From Pseudofabraea citricarpa (Eukaryota; Ascomycota; Leotiomycetes; Helotiales; Dermateaceae): a stretch of DNA of 64,000 bases. The position numbers were made by a program, and so were the translations under genes. The DNA lies in the NCBI GenBank assembly GCA_029641185.1, contig JAPWGK010000006.1, positions 372,001-436,000 of the forward strand, in the 5' to 3' direction. This document shows, piece after piece, positions 1 through 11,019 of this stretch. Each line of letters opens with the position of its first letter. Positions within the stretch are counted from its first letter, which is position 1. Below the pieces are notes generated by a model. The model was not told where the DNA came from. It ran no database searches and saw only the letters and a list, made by a program, of their open reading frames with translations.

Positions 1-926
1 AATTCTTGCACCGGGTACATCACCCGTCGAAGGAATCTTCGATGCCGAGAAGGACAAAGCGCAGTTTCCCGGCATTGGTGCGGGAGCTGTAGGAGGAAAT
101 GGACATCCAGGCCAGCATGCCGCCATATTTGTAGACTTGGCCCTGAAAGCACATCATCAGGATTGGTATGCAGAGGAATTCTGTAAAAATCCTGCTTTGG
201 CGGAGTTTGTCGCTAAGTTTACGGGATGGGAGGAGAAAACCATGTCTTTTAAGAGGACTCTGTTGAGGAACAGCATCCCAGGATCGAAAGCTATTGGTGT
301 TCATTATGATCAGATCTTCATCCGTTATGGAGAGCCAACTAGTGTGACTGCATGGGTGCCTATGGGAGATATTAGTCTCAATGGTGGTGGATTGATCTAC
401 CTCGAGAACGGTAAGTATTCTAGCGATGTAGTTTCAACTGACTAGCGAGCTGACCCTTGAGCAGGTGCCCAGCTGGGTAAAGAGTTTGAAGATGAATTCA
501 CAAAGAAGGCTAAAGGAACCGGTTTGACAGACGAAGAGGCGAAATCTGCATTCAATCAGAACATGCTATCAACGGGGTTGCTAGCAGATGGCCCCGCTGA
601 GTTTGGAAGGACTCACAACCGACGATGGCTGGTGACCGATTATGAAGCAGGTGACGTTGTGCTTCACAACCCTTACACAGTGAGCCATCTTAAGCAATGT
701 TTTATGAATATGTTTTAATGATAGCACATTACAGATCCATGCTTCAACAATAAATCATGATCCAAATCATGTCATACGTCTTGCGACAGATTTGCGTTTT
801 GTTGACTCTTCTCGTCCTTGGGATACTGTAAGCATCTCTCTGGTTCTAAACTCGATAGATCAAATACTGATATTTATCTAATTTCAGAGATGGTCAAATC
901 ACTATACTCTTGATGATGGGGTATAA
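1..926 (+). CDS. Phytanoyl-CoA dioxygenase (PhyH) family protein, 5' partial
   Basis: The coding exons are 1-410, 465-679, 735-827 and 888-926 (stop TAA at 924); phases join cleanly. The product resembles Fe(II)/2-oxoglutarate-dependent dioxygenases of the PhyH family. The first metal-binding motif is seen as HYDQIF (His-x-Asp, about residues 98-103 of the visible part) and the distal His as IHAST at the start of exon 3. A conserved region around SVTAWVPMGD lies between them. Such enzymes hydroxylate small acids or secondary metabolites; the substrate cannot be told from sequence. The N-terminus lies left of the window, so the start is unknown. The gene converges with SER1. Confidence 0.85.
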
Positions 927-1278
927 TATCGAAAGTTTGCTGGATTTTGAGCATGAGAGTGCCTTGAAAGTGGTAAGTGGAGGACACAAGAGCTTTAAGT
1001 AGTCAGCTGGGCACCTTAGTTGTATTCCCTGGAATACGATCCATTTTTACCCAAAAACATCATATATCCTCCTTGGGCTCCTTAGGTTTAGGAGCCATGA
1101 GATGGGAAAGCAGATGCTTAGTAATGCTTGAACATAAGTGAAAGTATCTATCCATATTGTATATCTGCTGTTGTCGCGTCGTTTTTTATTCAATGTTATG
1201 AGATGCGCCAAACCAATGCTTTTCCCCGTGACCCTTCTTCACTTTGCTCTCTTTATCGGAATTCGTTTCATTGTCCCA
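927..1278. other. Intergenic, convergent 3' regions
   Basis: This 352-bp stretch lies between two convergent stop codons. It presumably contains both 3' UTRs. No RNA gene or repeat was seen. Confidence 0.5.
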
Positions 1279-2729
1279 TCACTTTGCCTCCGCAAAGGAC
1301 TTGATAAACCCGGCGAGTTTCTCAGCACCTTCCAAAGAGATGGTATTATAGTTGCTTGCTCGAATTCCTCCAACACTTCTGTGCCCTTTGAGTCCAGTAA
1401 GACCGATTTTGTCAGCATCTGCGAGGAACTGCTTCTCGGACTCTGCAATATCCTCAAACTACATAATTGGTTAATCTAGGCCATTCAAATGGTGGGACTG
1501 AGAACCTGCCTTGGTGACGCGGAAACAGATGTTCATTCTTGAACGGCTCCCTTTATCTGGGACGACCTAATTGATTGTCAGTAATAAAGCGTATATTACA
1601 CTCAACCCAATTCTAACTTACCCTGTAAACAGCAGGGAATGCATCTAATGCAGCATAGATCAGGCTGGCCTTCTTATCTGCAACCGCTTGTTGGCCATCG
1701 ACTTTGTCGCTGAACTTGCTCAGCAAGCTCTTCAAGACTTGCCCAGCGATATAGACACTATCATCATTAGCTTCTACTTTCAGATAAGTGTCTCTGGTAA
1801 TATTACTCAAAGATACTCAAAGTGTTGTAAAGACTGTTGTTCTTTGCAATGGTCTCATATGAGAGAACAATTGGTCCAATTGGTAGACCGAGCTTTCTCA
1901 TCAGAGATGGAGTGGGCGTAGCTACGGCGGGTGGGAGCAAACTCTTTTTGATGATGACAACTGTTATACCAGTGCAACCCAAATTCTTCTGGGCACCAAA
2001 GAAGATAACTGAGAAGTTCTTCACTGGTATCCGTCGAGACAGGATGTTTGAAGACATATCAGCAACCACGATTGGCTCGTCGTCGTTTCCAGTAGGCTTT
2101 AGAACCTCTGGAAAGCCAGGAAATTCAACTCCATCAACCGTCTCATTGTCGCAGTAATATACCATAGCAGGGTTTTTGGATAGGTTCCATGATTTCTCCT
2201 CGGGGATTTTGCCGAACTTGCCATCGTTGACCTTTCTCGCATCTGTGGCGACATTCACTAACTCTGGTCCCAATAATCTGGCGGCTTCTTGGCTCGCCTT
2301 TAAAGACCAGGATCCAGTGACAAGATAATCGACCTTGAGTTCCTCCTCAACCGCTTTGCGTAGCTCTGTGGCAATGACATCCTCGCTGATATCCTTCGAA
2401 TTTGTAATGCCCAGCTCTTTCAGAATCTTTTGTTTTCGTCTCTCCACCCATATTCCAACAAGGTTATAGACCGTGGCCGAGAATTCTCCACTTCCACCAC
2501 CTTGCATGAACAAAATTTCGTAATCATCAGGCACGTCGAGATACGTTGCCAAATCCTTCTTCGTGTTGTTGAGAATCTCCTCTGCAAGCTTAGAGCGATG
2601 AGAATGCTCCGCGAGACCGAGTCCAGACCCCTCAAAGTTTACCAATGCCTCAGCTGCATTCTGCAACACTGATGTTGGCAATAATGCCGGTCCGGCACCG
2701 AAGTATGTAATATCCTCACGCTGAACCAT
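1279..2729 (-). CDS. SER1: Phosphoserine aminotransferase
   Basis: PLP enzyme of serine biosynthesis converting 3-phosphohydroxypyruvate and glutamate to phosphoserine and 2-oxoglutarate. Four exons (1807-2729, 1622-1757, 1510-1566, 1279-1458) give 431 residues, the normal family length. It begins with the FGAGPALLP motif typical of PSAT. The PLP-binding lysine is in FFGAQKNLG (about residue 254-262), and the C-terminal LKGHRSVGGIRASNYN block is intact in exon 4. Exon 3 to exon 4 joins in frame only if the donor is GC (AAG|GCAGGT); a GT choice two codons upstream (CGC|GTCACC) is possible but poorer. A Gcn4/CPC1-type site lies upstream. Start ATG chosen as first in frame and family-typical. 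Confidence 0.95.
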
Positions 2730-4343
2730 AGTGAAAATCAGCTCGTAGAATATGCCTTCTTGTATGGGTATTGGAAGTTCTGAGGTGTGAATTCGGCTAT
2801 AGGAACTTTTGAGTGTCTTAGAGAAAGATCTCGGTATTGATTAGGAGAGTATAAACGTCCGAGTCTTCGTAATTGACTACTTAAATTACCCTGTCAGCTT
2901 TCTTACTAGCAGATGACCTATAGAGTTCGTCACAACTGTTTGCTTAATTTTACTCCGACTGCGGAGTGAAGGGACGGTCGCCACGCAGGATATGAGCTGG
3001 CAGGCGTGTATATGCGCTGTCTACAATCACTTACTGATATCAGTCAATTGGATCAAGGAACGTACAAGTTTTGCTAGAAAGCTGAGAGGGAGGCAAAGAT
3101 GTTGATGAGTCAAAAAGGCTTACCCCGGATTTTGCAAGTGGGATGTTTAGCGTCATCGTTGTGAGGGGCTGACTGAGCCAATCAGCTTTCGAGATTCGGT
3201 CACACATCGGCCTGCCAGAATCAACAATTACTGGATTTCTTTTGGCTGATTTGGCTTAACTAAATGCCCCAAATTGATAGTAAGTCAAAAGGCATTAAGT
3301 GGTTTGAAAAGTCCGCAGTCATTACCTTCGCGTGATCCGGAGACCTCGGGCCCGGACAACCTTCGATCATAACTTCACCTCTTGCCAGTCACCCTCGCTG
3401 GCTTAAGATCTTCTTATTGAGCTGCTTTAGAAAGTAAGCTCGAACTTTCAAGAGCTCTTGTTGATTTTCTTGAGTCGTGTTTGTGTTGACGTTCATCGTG
3501 CAATATGAAGCTGTCCAAAATCATACTGTACTCCCTCGGGCCGAGGCGTAGTCCAGCCATCTTTTAAGGTTGGTACCGGCTCTGTTGTTCTCAATGTTGA
3601 CATCCGATGAGGCAGAAGTAGTCCTTCTTTAGATGGAGTTGTGATAAAACGGAGTATTTTATCAGATGTTGAGGTGGACAGGCATCGGCAGTGTCATATG
3701 CAACGTTGTTGTTTGCCCTGGACGTTTGTGGGGCCTTTTCTTGCAACTCTCCCAGGGATCTGAATTCCAAGTGAACGAAATATAGTCTATTGAGAGCTAG
3801 GCTCTCTGATTTGCTTATTACATGTGGGGTCTTGTCGATGGGATGAACGCCTAGAGCTTTATCCTTGTCTTCCCCGCACTGTGCTCACGAAGCGAGGACA
3901 ATAGCACTTGTCACTTCACGAACATATACATTTTGCGTTTCATCTTCTTATAATCAACTTGCCATTACTTCATTTGCAGCAAGGTAGTTAGCTGGTTGAA
4001 GTGCAGTGAACGTTACCTGCGGTGCGTATAATATAAAGATTCAATGTTTAGCCGAGGTGGTTAAACTCTGATAAGCTGGAACTTCCCAAGAGGTTTCTTG
4101 TCTGCTTGAATTTAGACTTCAGAATACTGACAAAGAACTCATGTAAGATTCCTATTAAGAAAAATCTCTCAGAGCCCCACATGGATACTTTGGCCAGGCA
4201 CCAGAAGAGCTTCACCATAAGTAATTGAGTTTCCCCTCCCACCCTCTCACTACCAAGTTTTTCTCTCAGCTGTCAGTATCAATAACACATAGCTTTTGTT
4301 GTTTTCGCGGATAAAGAACGCCGATTTCACGCTTGCAAAAACG
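2730..4343. promoter_or_regulatory. Divergent intergenic region SER1 / acetate transporter
   Basis: This 1.6-kb region separates divergently transcribed SER1 and the Ato-type transporter. It holds no convincing ORF. The only motif I can support is a TGAGTCA near the SER1 side. Remaining sequence shows no repeat or RNA gene that I recognise. Confidence 0.5.
3106..3112. promoter_or_regulatory. Putative CPC1/Gcn4 response element (TGAGTCA)
   Basis: A perfect TGAGTCA heptamer lies 377 bp upstream of the SER1 ATG. In fungi this is the binding site for the bZIP activator of general amino-acid control, and serine biosynthesis genes are known targets. Function here is inferred from sequence and position only. 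Confidence 0.45.
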
Positions 4344-5467
4344 ATGTCTAGTGATCTAGAGAATGGACATGGAAACTCTCGGGAGGAGATCATGATGGAT
4401 AAAGATATGGAGCGAGGGCCAACTCTACAGCATAGTGTTTCCACCGGCACTATGCTTACCATGACTCCTGAAATGTTCGAAAAGGTAAAGGCGAAGCCCT
4501 TGGAGAGAACTCTTCTTCATACAGGACTCAAGATTGCACAATCGATATTAGAAGATAGTGCATATATGGCTAACCACAAGATATTTCTTAGTTGTACTTG
4601 ACACCAAAGACTCCACGAGTTGGCAATAACATCAAGCGATTTGCAAATCCGACTCCGATCGGATTAGTTGGGTAAGTACACCATAAAAAATTGAATGAAC
4701 GTGCTAAGGAATAATGAAGATTTGTGATTTCAACTATGACGTTCTCCATGATATTGATGGGCTGGGGTGGAGCAAATGGATTATATGGTGTCGCGTAAGT
4801 AAAAGCAGGTCATCAAACACAAGGCCCCCGACTGATACAAGATTCAAAGGGGTATTTTCTTCTTCACAGGTCCTGTCCTATTGATCTTAGCTTTAATATT
4901 TGAGTGGATCATGGGTAACTTCTTCCCAATGATGGTGATGGGCCTTTTCGCAGTCTTCTGGCTCTCCTTCGGCATGATACAGCTTCCTACACTTGGTCTT
5001 GCGGCTGCATACTCGCCAACAGGAAGCATGGCTGAGGGCCTAGTGTCGAAAGAATACAACACGGCCATCGCCCTCTACTGCATCGTGTGGGGCTTTGCAC
5101 TCTTGACTTTCTTCGTCTTCACCCTGAGGACGAACCTGGTTTTCGCTGCTATCTTTGGTTTGGTTACTGTCGGCATCTTTGTGTTATCTGGAGCCTATTT
5201 CAAGGTAGCGCAGGGAGAATTTGACGATGCTGAAAAGCTACAAAAGGTTTGTTGTTACTGATATCTGTTGTTGACATAGAGCTTTTCCGCTAATATACGT
5301 TTGCGTTACAGGGCGGAGCTGCTCTTCTTTTCGTTGTCGGTTTGCTTGGTTGGTACATGACACTAGTCATAATGTCTTTCGAGATGCGAATGGGGTTTAC
5401 CCTTCCTGTAGGTGATCTGAGTCACTTATGGCCCAGATCAGATGTCGAGGCAGGAAAGACCGACTGA
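4344..5467 (+). CDS. GPR1/FUN34/YaaH (Ato) family acetate/monocarboxylate transporter
   Basis: Five exons: 4344-4484, 4592-4671, 4720-4794, 4850-5246, 5312-5467. The protein has a hydrophilic N-terminus, then LYLTPKTP and the family signature NPTPIGLVG at the start of TM1. About six hydrophobic segments follow, including the GIFFFTGPVLLILALIFEW region, and a hydrophilic C-tail. The family moves acetate or ammonium across the plasma membrane (yeast Ady2/Ato, Yarrowia Gpr1). The ATG at 4344 is the first in frame after a stretch reachable only by non-ATG codons. All exon phases agree. Confidence 0.93.
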
Positions 5468-6073
5468 GAAAATGGAGATTGACAGATTTGATGTGGCTGG
5501 TTGCAAGTGCTCCTCGCAATATACCTCTTGGTTTGGCTTTATGAATCTTGACAGAAGCAAATGAGATTAAAATTAATCTAATACGATTTAAATGAGAGAA
5601 CGGATCAATCATTATATTGTAGTCACTACTGCAGGTACAAAATACCTAATCCATCTCATAAATTGCGTGCTCGCTTAAAATGAAGCCCTACAGACGGGGC
5701 AGTCTTCACTCGAGGATAACGAGCCCTTTTACATGTTAAGAATGGTAAAATACCTAGATTGGCTACGACTGTGATGCAGCGAGATTGCGCATAAGCTAGG
5801 TAGGTACAGAAAATCAAAAGTCATGCCACAATCATCGGATCTCCGTCCCGAATCGTCGGCACGCGAGACCCCCGCAAGCCGACTCACGAATGGCATCATC
5901 AAAAGGTGGGATGTTGACCAACGTCTGCAATTTAAGTGGCTGGACCTTTTGACCTACTCTCCCCTTCATTCTACCAGTACTCAGACATACCTAGGTCCCG
6001 GTACACTTCCCATTCAAATACCAGAAAAGAACATTTTTTCCCACAGCTCAATTCGGTATTTCAATATCCAACC
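5468..6073. other. Intergenic between transporter and cytochrome c
   Basis: A short reading frame at 5823-6125 overlaps the probable 5' leader of the cytochrome c gene and shows no family resemblance. Nothing else was seen. Confidence 0.4.
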
Positions 6074-6714
6074 ATGCCTCTCGCACCTGGTAAAGTTGCC
6101 CTCTGTCCCTCGTCCCCTTCAATAAGAATACCTCAGATCCTATGATTGAATTATTATGCTCTGCTCTAAGAAGTTCATTGGAGATAATCAATCTAATACA
6201 ACCCCCGAGTAGGAGATGCCACCAGAGGAGCCGAGCTCTACGTAAAACAATGCGAGCACTGCCATACGCTCGAAAAAGGAGGACCGCACATCTTCGGTCC
6301 CAATCTATATAGCATATTTGGCCAGAAATCAGGTCAGATTCCTGGTTCGAAACCTAGTCAGGTGTATAAGGACAAGGCTATCACGTGGACTCCAGGTACA
6401 ATGGTAAGAACACAATCTAGCTTCCCTTGGTCTTTCTATCTTTTGGATACACTATTTTTGTTTAAGTCGTTGGTATTACTGTCGCTGACTGAGGGACTTT
6501 GTTCTTGTTCTCAATAGTTCGAGTACTTAGCAGATACCAAAACGCCTTTCCCTGGCTCGAAGAAACCATACAAGGGATTGCCGGATGAGCAAGATAGAAA
6601 CGACCTTATTGCGTAAGTGCTAGGCCTAGAGAGAATAATTTATACTGAACTAAAAATTGCTTTAGATTTCTGGAGACGCAAAAAGACAAGCTAAAATGGT
6701 TCGGGATTTGGTGA
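6074..6714 (+). CDS. Divergent cytochrome c lacking the Met80 ligand
   Basis: Four exons (6074-6089, 6213-6403, 6518-6612, 6666-6714) encode about 116 residues. It starts MPLAPGDATRGAELY, like fungal cytochrome c. The heme motif CEHCH is present with the proximal His, and ITWTPGTM plus the C-terminal EQDRNDLIAFLE helix align without gaps to ordinary cytochrome c. The loop that normally reads PGTKMAF reads PGSKKPY here, so the axial Met80 is replaced by Lys; Phe82 is Tyr. The intact frame, correct splice sites and conserved length argue against a pseudogene. It may be a paralogue of the respiratory protein with altered heme ligation, redox potential or peroxidase activity. The first exon codes only five codons plus one base. 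Confidence 0.88.
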
Positions 6715-7689
6715 AGATGTTGAGTGAAAATATTAAAAGATTCGTTATGTTGAACTTTGAGAAAGCAAGATGTGTATACACTATGAGAAAAACATACTCA
6801 ATCAACCATTCTAGAAGTGGTATGAAGCAGGATCTGTATGAAGCTGTGTTTGGAAATACACAAACGACTTGTAGGGAGCGAAACAAAAAGCCCTTTCATT
6901 CTAGCCATAAATTTCTATTCAAGTAACAAACCTAAAGTCCCTCCTTATTCCACTTGATTGAATAATGACGAGGGATATGTAAGGAGGATGGAAACCAAAT
7001 AGAGGATCTGAAAGTCTGGACACGACAAAGTGACACATGTGTTAAGCGAGCTGCTTGACCATGAATGCAAAATTAGTCCTGAATAAAACACAGCAAGTGT
7101 AGATAAAGCTTGGAATTAAGTATTATCATCAAACTATATACAGCGAACTAACAATATCTGCTTACTATGAAGTTTAAACAGTCTTTGCTATATATACTCT
7201 CCCAAAGCATACTAAATAAAACGTTTCATCCTGTACAAAGACTGCGCCCTAGTTACAACAAGCCTTGCCCGCCTAGAGAAATCCATGGACTTGAATATGT
7301 GTCCCGTAATATGTACTAGTACTTGAACGCACACCCCTCACGCTACCTTTGAATGACAGGATAGTAGATGGAGTGATTCATGCCCTGAATCTTCATGCCT
7401 CCTTGACTTTCAGTAGTGTATCAGATAGCAGGTTTTAACTTGAAGTACGCAACACTGTCGTAAACACCCGATCTAACTTGTCCCAGGACAGCAGCTTTGC
7501 TTGTGCTAGACAGTTGGTCGCGGCCTAAACAAATTCTTTTCATAATGAGCCACTTGGCCCATACCATCACGACTGCACTTTGCAATGCTATCGCCTCCAG
7601 CTTCCTCTGTAACCAGAAACTACTTCATAATAATATGAGGATATCCATATGCCCTGTAAGCCTGAAAAATACCAGCAACCGCGGAAGAA
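6715..7689. other. Intergenic, no gene seen
   Basis: AT-rich stretch between the cytochrome c stop and the stop of the opposite-strand BLOC-1 gene. Small frames at 6662-6926 and 7497-7748 lack coding character. Nothing supported. Confidence 0.4.
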
Positions 7690-8340
7690 TTAACTTGCTA
7701 TGGAAGCAGATGTCGACACGAGAGAAGGATCGCTCGCAGATCCCGTAGCGGTCGAAGAACCAGCAAGATCTAATTGTGCATCTTCATGAATAGAAACGGC
7801 TTTAGCCTTCCCCTTATCCGTAGCAGTATCTGCAGTATCCATGTTTGTATCACCATCAGGGTCCAGTCGTACTTCTTTTGTGTGGTCTTGAGTTGTGATA
7901 CCTCGATGCACAATGTCGGCCCCCTCACTCTCACTCCCACTCTCGGTGTCCCATTCACTATCACCTTCACTCCCCTCCTCCACCAACCTCAGCGTCTCCT
8001 CGAGCAACAGGAAGTCCCGCTCCAGCATCTCAGCCCAGTTTTGCACGTTACCCAGCTCTTTAACCTTGCGCGCGCCCTCGTCGGCCACCTTCTTCAGCTT
8101 GTCCGTCTCCTTGCGCAACCCCTCTGTCTGCTTCACCACGTCCTTCTGCTGTTTTTCAAGTGCCGTCGAATTGGCGTGAAGGTTGGATGCGCGCGACTTG
8201 AGCGAGTTGTCAAGAGACGATCCTATGTTTAGAATCGATGCTTCGAGTACGGCGCGCGCTTCGGCGATCTGCCGTGTGGTTTCTGGGGAGTGTGTCGTCG
8301 TAGGATGAGGAGTTGAGGGGTTGGGAGAGGATGCCGACAT
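7690..8340 (-). CDS. BLOC-1 subunit 1 / GCN5L1-like protein
   Basis: Single-exon 216-residue protein. Residues about 25-120 form a coiled-coil-like helix region containing KQTEGLRKETDKLKKV and KELGNVQNWAEMLERD, which matches the GCN5-like-1/BLOC1S1 core (compare the family pattern EIGDVENWA). The C-terminal half is acidic and Ser/Thr-rich with no fold. BLOC-1 subunits act in endosomal sorting; in fungi a reduced complex regulates endosome-vacuole traffic. The ATG is the first in frame, directly preceding a Pro/Ser/Thr-rich leader. The assignment rests on the helix motif only. Confidence 0.7.
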   Translation of the reverse strand: MSASSPNPSTPHPTTTHSPETTRQIAEARAVLEASILNIGSSLDNSLKSRASNLHANSTALEKQQKDVVKQTEGLRKETDKLKKVADEGARKVKELGNVQNWAEMLERDFLLLEETLRLVEEGSEGDSEWDTESGSESEGADIVHRGITTQDHTKEVRLDPDGDTNMDTADTATDKGKAKAVSIHEDAQLDLAGSSTATGSASDPSLVSTSASIAS

Positions 8341-8746
8341 CTTTGATAGTGGGGTACGTTTATTGAAAAAGGACCTTCGGTATGGGAGTAATCAAGATGT
8401 ATTGATTTAATATTTGATGGGGTTGTTGATGTTTTGTACTACAGGAGGAAAAGTTATCTCATCAAAGGTGTTATCAGGTCGAGTATAAGTGTGAACTTGT
8501 GATCAATCAGTCTTGTCAAGGTCTCACGCTTGCAGGGTCAGGTGAAGCTTGATCTCGACTTTCATTCACACCAATCATCACTTCCATTTTCAGGTCATAA
8601 TTACAAAATGCACAAAACCTTGCTTGGTACTCCTTTTAATTGTTCATAGCTTCCTGAGGCTTATCTCAAAAGTAGCAGTCGGCAAATGCAATCCCATGCC
8701 TTGAATCCACAGAAATACACGCCCATACCAAACCCAGAGAAAACAT
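8341..8746. other. Intergenic between BLOC-1 subunit and RPS8
   Basis: Both neighbours are on the minus strand, so this contains the RPS8 3' UTR and the promoter of the BLOC-1 gene. No motif was identified. Confidence 0.4.
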
Positions 8747-9421
8747 CTACTTTCGGAGTTGGCGTTGGTAGAAAGCCAATTCCTCACCCTCCAAGATATA
8801 ACCATCACAACGTCCACTCTGTCCAGGTCTGGAGGAGATGACGGCGAAAAGACGACCGGCCTCGAATTGCTTCTCCAAAGCTGGCTCAACCTTTCCTTGA
8901 GCAGCGAAGCGCTCAGCGTGCTTCTTCTCGACAGCCTTGCTCTTCTTCTCTGGCTCAGTGTGCTCCTGGCCAGCCTTTTGTTGACGTCTACGTCCCAAGT
9001 TTACACCGTAGTGAGCCTCATACCACTGTCTGAAAGGAGCGGCATCGATTTGGACAACGGCGGATCGGGTGAGGGTGTTGGTTCGGACAAGTTCGTTGTT
9101 CGAAGGATGGAAGGCAACGACGATAACACGGACCTTGCGGGCGATACCCTCAGAACCCCAGGAGAAGTTACCGGCTTCGAGACGGAGAGCACGGAACTTG
9201 CGGTTACCACCACGGGTGCGGACAAGATGGATTCTCTTGGAGCCGATACGGGTGTTGGACTCTTGTCGGCCGGCTTCAAAAGCGCGCTTCTTCCCTGTAA
9301 ATTTCTCAGTACAGGTTGGAACATATGTCAAAGACACATGGGCTTTTTACTACGCACGGTAATAGGCTCTCTTTGCGCCAGAGGCGGAGCGCTTGTGTCT
9401 GCTGTCACGGCTGATACCCAT
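8747..9421 (-). CDS. RPS8: 40S ribosomal protein eS8
   Basis: Two exons, 9358-9421 and 8747-9294, give 203 residues. Exon 1 encodes MGISRDSRHKRSASGAKRAYYR, the invariant eS8 N-terminus; the junction restores YRKKRAFEAGRQ. Family blocks HLVRTRGGNRKFRALRLE, SAVVQIDAAPFRQWYEAHYG and a C-terminal SSRPGQSGRCDGYILEG are all present. The protein sits on the small subunit near 18S rRNA. A long frame on the opposite strand (8759-9454) is an antisense shadow. The intron near the start codon is usual for fungal ribosomal protein genes. Confidence 0.97.
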
Positions 9422-11019
9422 GATTGCGGTTTCTGGAGTATGAGAAGAGGTTAGCAGGTGTTGAAAAATGTGCAAGGGAAGATCCAAGCCGTAAAGCCAC
9501 GCAAATAGTCGCAAGACCAGAAGAGCGAGAACAGATCCGCAGAAGTATGAGAGATCGAGGAGTTGGTATTTGAATTGCGCAGAAGATATTCTCAGCCATC
9601 ACAATCCATTCCAAGTCGATCCCATCTCTCAACCGCACTCTGCTGTCCAACTTTTCCAATTGTGCTATTGTGTGTGGCTTCGACTCGAATACTGGAGGGC
9701 GGGTCGCGAAATGCAGAGTATGGTACTGACCTGATGAATTCGAGGATCACCAGTGCAATCTTTTGTTAGTTGTCGGGGAAAGTTGGTCGTGCTTCAAAAA
9801 GATCTCGGAAGAAATTGAAGAATATTGAGAATGGATTGATCGTGTGGCCCACTAGTCCTTAGCGAGATCTCCACTGACAGTGATGCCTGAGGCTTAGATT
9901 TACCTCTAGCATCAGGCACGTGCACTCCTCTGCTCTGACGACCTTGCGACGACCTTGCCCTGGGCTCGGTGGAACACTTAGTCATGGCAATCGTGGTCTA
10001 TATAATCCTGCGAATCCTTTCTTTTCCTCCCTCGCGATGTACCTCACATTTGCTTCAATGTAGGTCACATTCCTCCCGCTGCTCAGGTTCAATCATCAAG
10101 TGCATTTTGCATTCTTGGTCGCTAAAACTCTCGACCGAGAATTCTTCATGCTCGGCCGGTAGTAAATCGTGACAATTATTAGTATTCCAGCAATGCAGTA
10201 TCCGTGAATGTGGCCAAATTTTGTATCTCACGAATTTATATTTAAGACCTTAGATCAGCATCTAGATAACCAAATGAATATAGTGTTGAGAGGGAGGTTG
10301 CCCCGTAAATAAACCAAGTACCTCGATCACTCGGTTGACCCTTAGCGCTCTCGGCCGAGTCTCATATTTTGTGTATCTTACTCTCGGATATATCATTAAT
10401 TTCTCTCCTCAGCATTAAATTAGCCCTAGTAATATTTTAGAGCCAGATGTATGAATGGGATTGGTCGCCGGTACGAGGACACGGCATAACATTAAACGAA
10501 TCCCCTTTCAGTTTTATATCAACATTATCATACTTCAAGCCTGTTCAACATGATCATGAAGGCCTACATGATGGCATATCGCTATCATGTTAGCCAAGTA
10601 GTGCTCATGTCATCAATGGTCCTTAATTCACCAGTTTTGGCTTATGTCATGTGACTTGGGGAGTTGATGCAGCATGGCTATTGGTCATTCCAACCTGTTG
10701 GTATGGCGCTTTTGGCTAATTATGCAGATTGTGACATTTGAACCTAGCGTGATGTGTACCTTTTGTCTGTTTCACGTAGGTGCGTATTTCAAATCATATG
10801 TATCATTTTATAAGCAAGTGCGACATCACAGATGCCTGATCCAGCTCGCGTGAGGGGGAATGCTCTTGCTCGCGTATAAATACAAAGAATTCATTATCTG
10901 CAGAGCTTCTTACTTCCTACAACCACTACAACATCCGATTCACTATCTCCCTTCTCCCCCTTGAAAACAAATCCCAACACAACACATCTCCAAACACAAA
11001 CCTATCCAATTCAATCATC
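9422..11019. promoter_or_regulatory. Divergent intergenic region RPS8 / FMN reductase
   Basis: 1.6 kb between divergent starts. The RPS8-proximal part should carry its promoter and 5' leader. A TATAAA lies close to the reductase. Several short frames here have no coding look. No RNA gene found. Confidence 0.45.
10875..10880 (+). promoter_or_regulatory. Possible TATA box of the FMN reductase gene
   Basis: TATAAA in the context CGCGTATAAATAC, 145 bp before the ATG at 11020, followed by a C/A-rich leader typical of highly expressed fungal genes. Confidence 0.4.

Noticed and set aside
1138..1479. Plus-strand frame of 113 codons
   Set aside because: It is antisense to the last SER1 exon and intron and has no family resemblance.
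8759..9454. Long plus-strand frame of 231 codons over RPS8
   Set aside because: RPS8 is unmistakable on the other strand; the antisense frame results from its codon bias.
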